Shown: positions 62,071-64,000 of the stretch, piece after piece
How positions within the stretch are numbered: the stretch's first letter is position 1
Layout of the letters: each line of letters begins with the position of its first letter
Translations under genes and position numbers: made by a program
Assembly (NCBI GenBank): GCA_021202845.1
Contig: JAJQCF010000034.1
Location: forward strand, 1 to 64,000
DNA length: 64,000 bases
Reading direction: 5' to 3'
DNA from: Oscillospiraceae bacterium
GTDB lineage: Bacteria > Bacillota > Clostridia > Oscillospirales > Oscillospiraceae
Notes under the pieces: generated by a model
Database searches by the model: none
What the model saw: the letters and a program-made list of their open reading frames with translations, nothing else
What the model was told of the DNA's origin: nothing

Positions 62071-62097
62071 AAAAAATTATGCGGAGTTACTTCCGCA
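62071..62097 (-). terminator. Terminator-like hairpin just upstream of the recombinase
   Basis: TGCGGA (62080-62085) pairs with TCCGCA (62092-62097). On the minus strand TAATTTTTTT follows, then the recombinase SD. It could insulate or attenuate recombinase expression. Confidence 0.55.
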
Positions 62098-62130
62098 CTG
62101 TTACATTTTGATTACGACTTGCCCGAACGC

Positions 62131-62158
62131 TTGACAATTCGTTTTTCTATGCTAAAAT
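62131..62158 (+). promoter_or_regulatory. Outward promoter of the invertible cassette
   Basis: TTGACA (62131-62136) and TAAAAT (62153-62158), spacing 16. It points out of the cassette through the right repeat toward the Na/Pi transporter. If the cassette inverts, it would point through the left repeat toward the SLH gene. Confidence 0.7.
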
Positions 62159-62167
62159 ACAATCAAG

Positions 62168-62193
62168 GCTGTCGCAAATCCTATGATTTGCGA
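62168..62193 (+). repeat. 26-bp inverted repeat, right copy
   Basis: Identical over 26 bases to the left copy but on the opposite strand. Here flanking bases extend the hairpin to 14-bp arms (62167-62198), followed by a T-run. Between here and 62441 I see no gene. Confidence 0.9.
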
Positions 62194-62441
62194 CAGCCCC
62201 CTATTTTTTGGCTTCTTCTTTCGTTATACGCCCGCTTCTCGACGACTCCGAGAGTCATTATACAGATATTTTGTATCCAATCCATGAACAAACTGTAAAT
62301 ATCCCGCAAATTTATCGGCTTATTCTCTTTACACAGATTTAACATTAACACGGTTTCGGATTTGATAATATGCGTGTAAAATCTAATTCAGGCATTTGTA
62401 AACTCTATCTTTAATAAATAAAAAAGAGTTAGGTGTTAAAA

Positions 62442-64000
62442 GTGGATATTTTCTCTGTACTTATGCTAATCGGCGGACTTTCGTTCTTCCTGTTCGGAAT
62501 GAAGGTTATGTCTAAAAGCCTCGAGCGCATAGCGGGCGGCCGCTTGGAGGCCATGCTGCAAACGGTCACCAACAACCGCTGGCTCAGTCTTGTGCTGGGC
62601 ATAGTAATCACCATCGCCATGCAGTCGTCCTCGGCCTCCACCGTCATGCTGGTCGGCCTCGTCAACTCCGGCATAATGCAGCTGGGGCAGACAATCTCCG
62701 TCATCTTCGGCGCGAACATAGGCACAACGCTCACGGCGTGGATTCTCTCCCTCTCCGGCATCGAGAGCGACAACATTTGGGTGCAGATGCTCAAGCCCGA
62801 GAACTTCTCCCCCATCGTCGCCTTCATCGGCGTCATTTTAGTGATGTTCTGCAAGAACGACCAGAAACAGAGCATCGGCAACGTCTGCGTCGGCTTCGGC
62901 GTCCTCATGTACGGCATGACGATGATGTCCGACGCCGTCAGCCCCGTGGCCGACCTGCCGGAGTTCGCCGAAATGCTGGTGAAGTTTGAAAACCCGCTCG
63001 TCGGCCTGCTGATAGGCACACTCTTCACCGCTGTTATCCAGTCCTCCGCCGCCACCGTTGCCATCCTGCTGGCGCTGAGCATATCCGGCGGCATCACCGT
63101 GGGCATTGCGCTGCCGATAATCCTCGGCCTCAACATAGGCACCTGCGCCACCAGTCTTATTTCCAGCATCGGCACCAACGTCAACGCCCGCCGCGTCGCC
63201 GTTGTCCACGTCACGATAAAAATTATCGGCGCGCTGCTGTTCTTGGTTGTTATATTTATAATGAAGTACGTGTTCCGCGCCGCCCTGCTCGACCGGCCCG
63301 TCAGCGCCGCCGGCATAGCCATGCTGCACAGCGCGTTCAACATCGTTATTACCGTAATTCTCATGCCCTTTGACAAGCAGCTCGTAGCTCTTGTGCAGCG
63401 CATGGTGCCCGACAAGTCCGGCTCCCACGCCCTCGCCGCCGAGGAGGTTCTGCACCTTGACGAGCGCCTGCTGCGCAGCCCCTCCGTCGCCATACGCGAG
63501 TGCAACAACGCCACCATCCAAATGGCGACCTTGGCCCGCGCCAGCATTTCCTACGCCCAGCAGCTCTTTGACGGCTACAGCGCCGCCACCGAGGAGCTGG
63601 TGCGCCAGACGGAGGACGAGCTGGACATCTGCGAGGATAAGCTCGGCACCTACCTCGTCAAGCTCTCCGCCCGCGGACTGAGCCAGCGCGACAGCAAGAC
63701 CATCTCCAAAATGCTCCACGTAATAAGCGACTTCGAGCGCCTTGGCGACTACGCCGTGGATTTGCAGAAGGTGGCCAAGGAAATGCACGTCAAAAATATC
63801 CGCTTCGACCGCTCCGACATGGATGTTCTGGTAAAGGCGCTGGGAGAAATCCTCGACATGACAATGGACTGCTACGCGCGCGACGACTTCGACGAGGCCG
63901 CGCGGGTGGAACCGCTCGAGCAGGTGATAGACGGGCTCGTCAACCGCATCCGCTCCAAGCAGATAGACCAGCTCCAACAGGGCAGCAGCACGATAGAAAT
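62442..64000 (+). CDS. Na/Pi cotransporter family protein (partial)
   Basis: At least 519 residues, cut by the window end. Start GTG at 62442, six bases after AGGTG; the first helix is FSVLMLIGGLSFFLFGMKVMS. Two inverted-repeat signatures QSSSAST (AMQSSSASTVMLVG) and QSSAAT (VIQSSAATVAILLALS) mark the sodium-phosphate cotransporter core (NptA type). From about residue 345 a cytoplasmic PhoU-like helical domain begins (LARASISYAQQLFDGY, KMLHVISDFERLGDYAVDLQKVA). It likely takes up phosphate with sodium. Confidence 0.9.
   Translation, partial: MDIFSVLMLIGGLSFFLFGMKVMSKSLERIAGGRLEAMLQTVTNNRWLSLVLGIVITIAMQSSSASTVMLVGLVNSGIMQLGQTISVIFGANIGTTLTAWILSLSGIESDNIWVQMLKPENFSPIVAFIGVILVMFCKNDQKQSIGNVCVGFGVLMYGMTMMSDAVSPVADLPEFAEMLVKFENPLVGLLIGTLFTAVIQSSAATVAILLALSISGGITVGIALPIILGLNIGTCATSLISSIGTNVNARRVAVVHVTIKIIGALLFLVVIFIMKYVFRAALLDRPVSAAGIAMLHSAFNIVITVILMPFDKQLVALVQRMVPDKSGSHALAAEEVLHLDERLLRSPSVAIRECNNATIQMATLARASISYAQQLFDGYSAATEELVRQTEDELDICEDKLGTYLVKLSARGLSQRDSKTISKMLHVISDFERLGDYAVDLQKVAKEMHVKNIRFDRSDMDVLVKALGEILDMTMDCYARDDFDEAARVEPLEQVIDGLVNRIRSKQIDQLQQGSSTIE

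Larger units (their letters stand above)
61010..62193. mobile_element. Candidate invertible recombinase cassette
   Basis: A 1.18 kb unit: 26-bp inverted repeats at both ends enclose 1132 bases holding one tyrosine recombinase gene and one outward promoter. The repeats have the form of recombinase core sites, and their centres (CTAT) match only in inverted orientation. So recombination should invert the unit rather than excise it. Whether it flips is not shown by one sequence. Confidence 0.55.

Noticed and set aside
62429..63547. Minus-strand open frame of 372 codons opposite the Na/Pi transporter
   Set aside because: It is low-complexity and antisense to a clear cotransporter with QSSS motifs on the plus strand.
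1..64000. CRISPR arrays, rRNA genes, riboswitches and IS elements
   Set aside because: I looked for regular repeats, rRNA cores, common riboswitch aptamer motifs and transposase genes and saw none that I could support.

Overview
This is a 64 kb window of a moderately GC-rich chromosome from an anaerobic, fermentative member of the Clostridia. I infer something close to the Oscillospiraceae/Ruminococcaceae. The support is gene content: zinc-type S14, rpsF-ssb-rpsR, the S10-spc-alpha cluster with adk-map-infA-rpmJ, a [FeFe] hydrogenase, pta and ackA, YhaM, TmcAL, a lipoprotein-based branched-chain amino acid ABC system and an SLH surface protein. Most genes have strong Shine-Dalgarno sites and many promoters are near consensus. 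No database search was possible, so taxonomy and functions rest on recognised motifs.

Layout. 0-2.6 kb: an alkylation-repair operon (AlkA-type glycosylase, Ogt, MFS permease). 2.7-6.2 kb: one very long gene fusing a molybdopterin oxidoreductase to a complete [FeFe] hydrogenase, with its own promoter flanked by two dyads. 6.3-7.9 kb: rpsF-ssb-rpsR and a Met-Glu-Val tRNA operon. 8-15.6 kb, plus strand: pta, psuK-psuG, an ABC-F ATPase with a YdcF-like protein, and ftsH, which is split by a one-base shift. 15.7-20.05 kb: a small integrated element (integrase, excisionase-like protein, HTH protein, DUF6291-type protein, nuclease, unknown) bounded by tandem 11-bp repeats. 20.1-37.5 kb, minus strand: yhaM-greA behind the S10-spc-alpha ribosomal cluster, with structured leaders ahead of rpsJ and rplC. 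37.6-44.5 kb: livFGMH and two paralogous binding lipoproteins. 44.6-49.9 kb: tmcAL, ackA, a degenerate SGNH protein and typA. 50-50.9 kb: a type II dinJ-yafQ module beside an unannotated candidate type I toxin/antisense-RNA module. 51-57.3 kb: an RND-MFP-TolC-like operon diverging from a TetR regulator through overlapping promoters. 57.3-64 kb: a BTAD regulator, an SLH protein, a lone tyrosine recombinase between 26-bp inverted repeats, and a partial Na/Pi cotransporter.

The observations I rate highest are these. (1) The recombinase cassette at 61.0-62.2 kb has the form of a self-encoded invertible promoter switch: two 26-bp inverted repeats shaped like recombinase core sites, the recombinase gene, and an outward near-consensus promoter just inside one repeat. 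In the other orientation that promoter would face the SLH gene. (2) The molybdoenzyme-hydrogenase fusion puts H2 chemistry and an unknown oxyanion or organic redox reaction on one chain, and its active site lacks the Cys-His pair of formate dehydrogenase. (3) A 28-residue hydrophobic peptide at 50.73-50.81 kb converges on a short antisense RNA over a shared terminator. (4) ftsH is split with an overlapping stop and start. (5) The ribosomal cluster carries an attenuator-like terminator and a nested intercistronic RNA fold.
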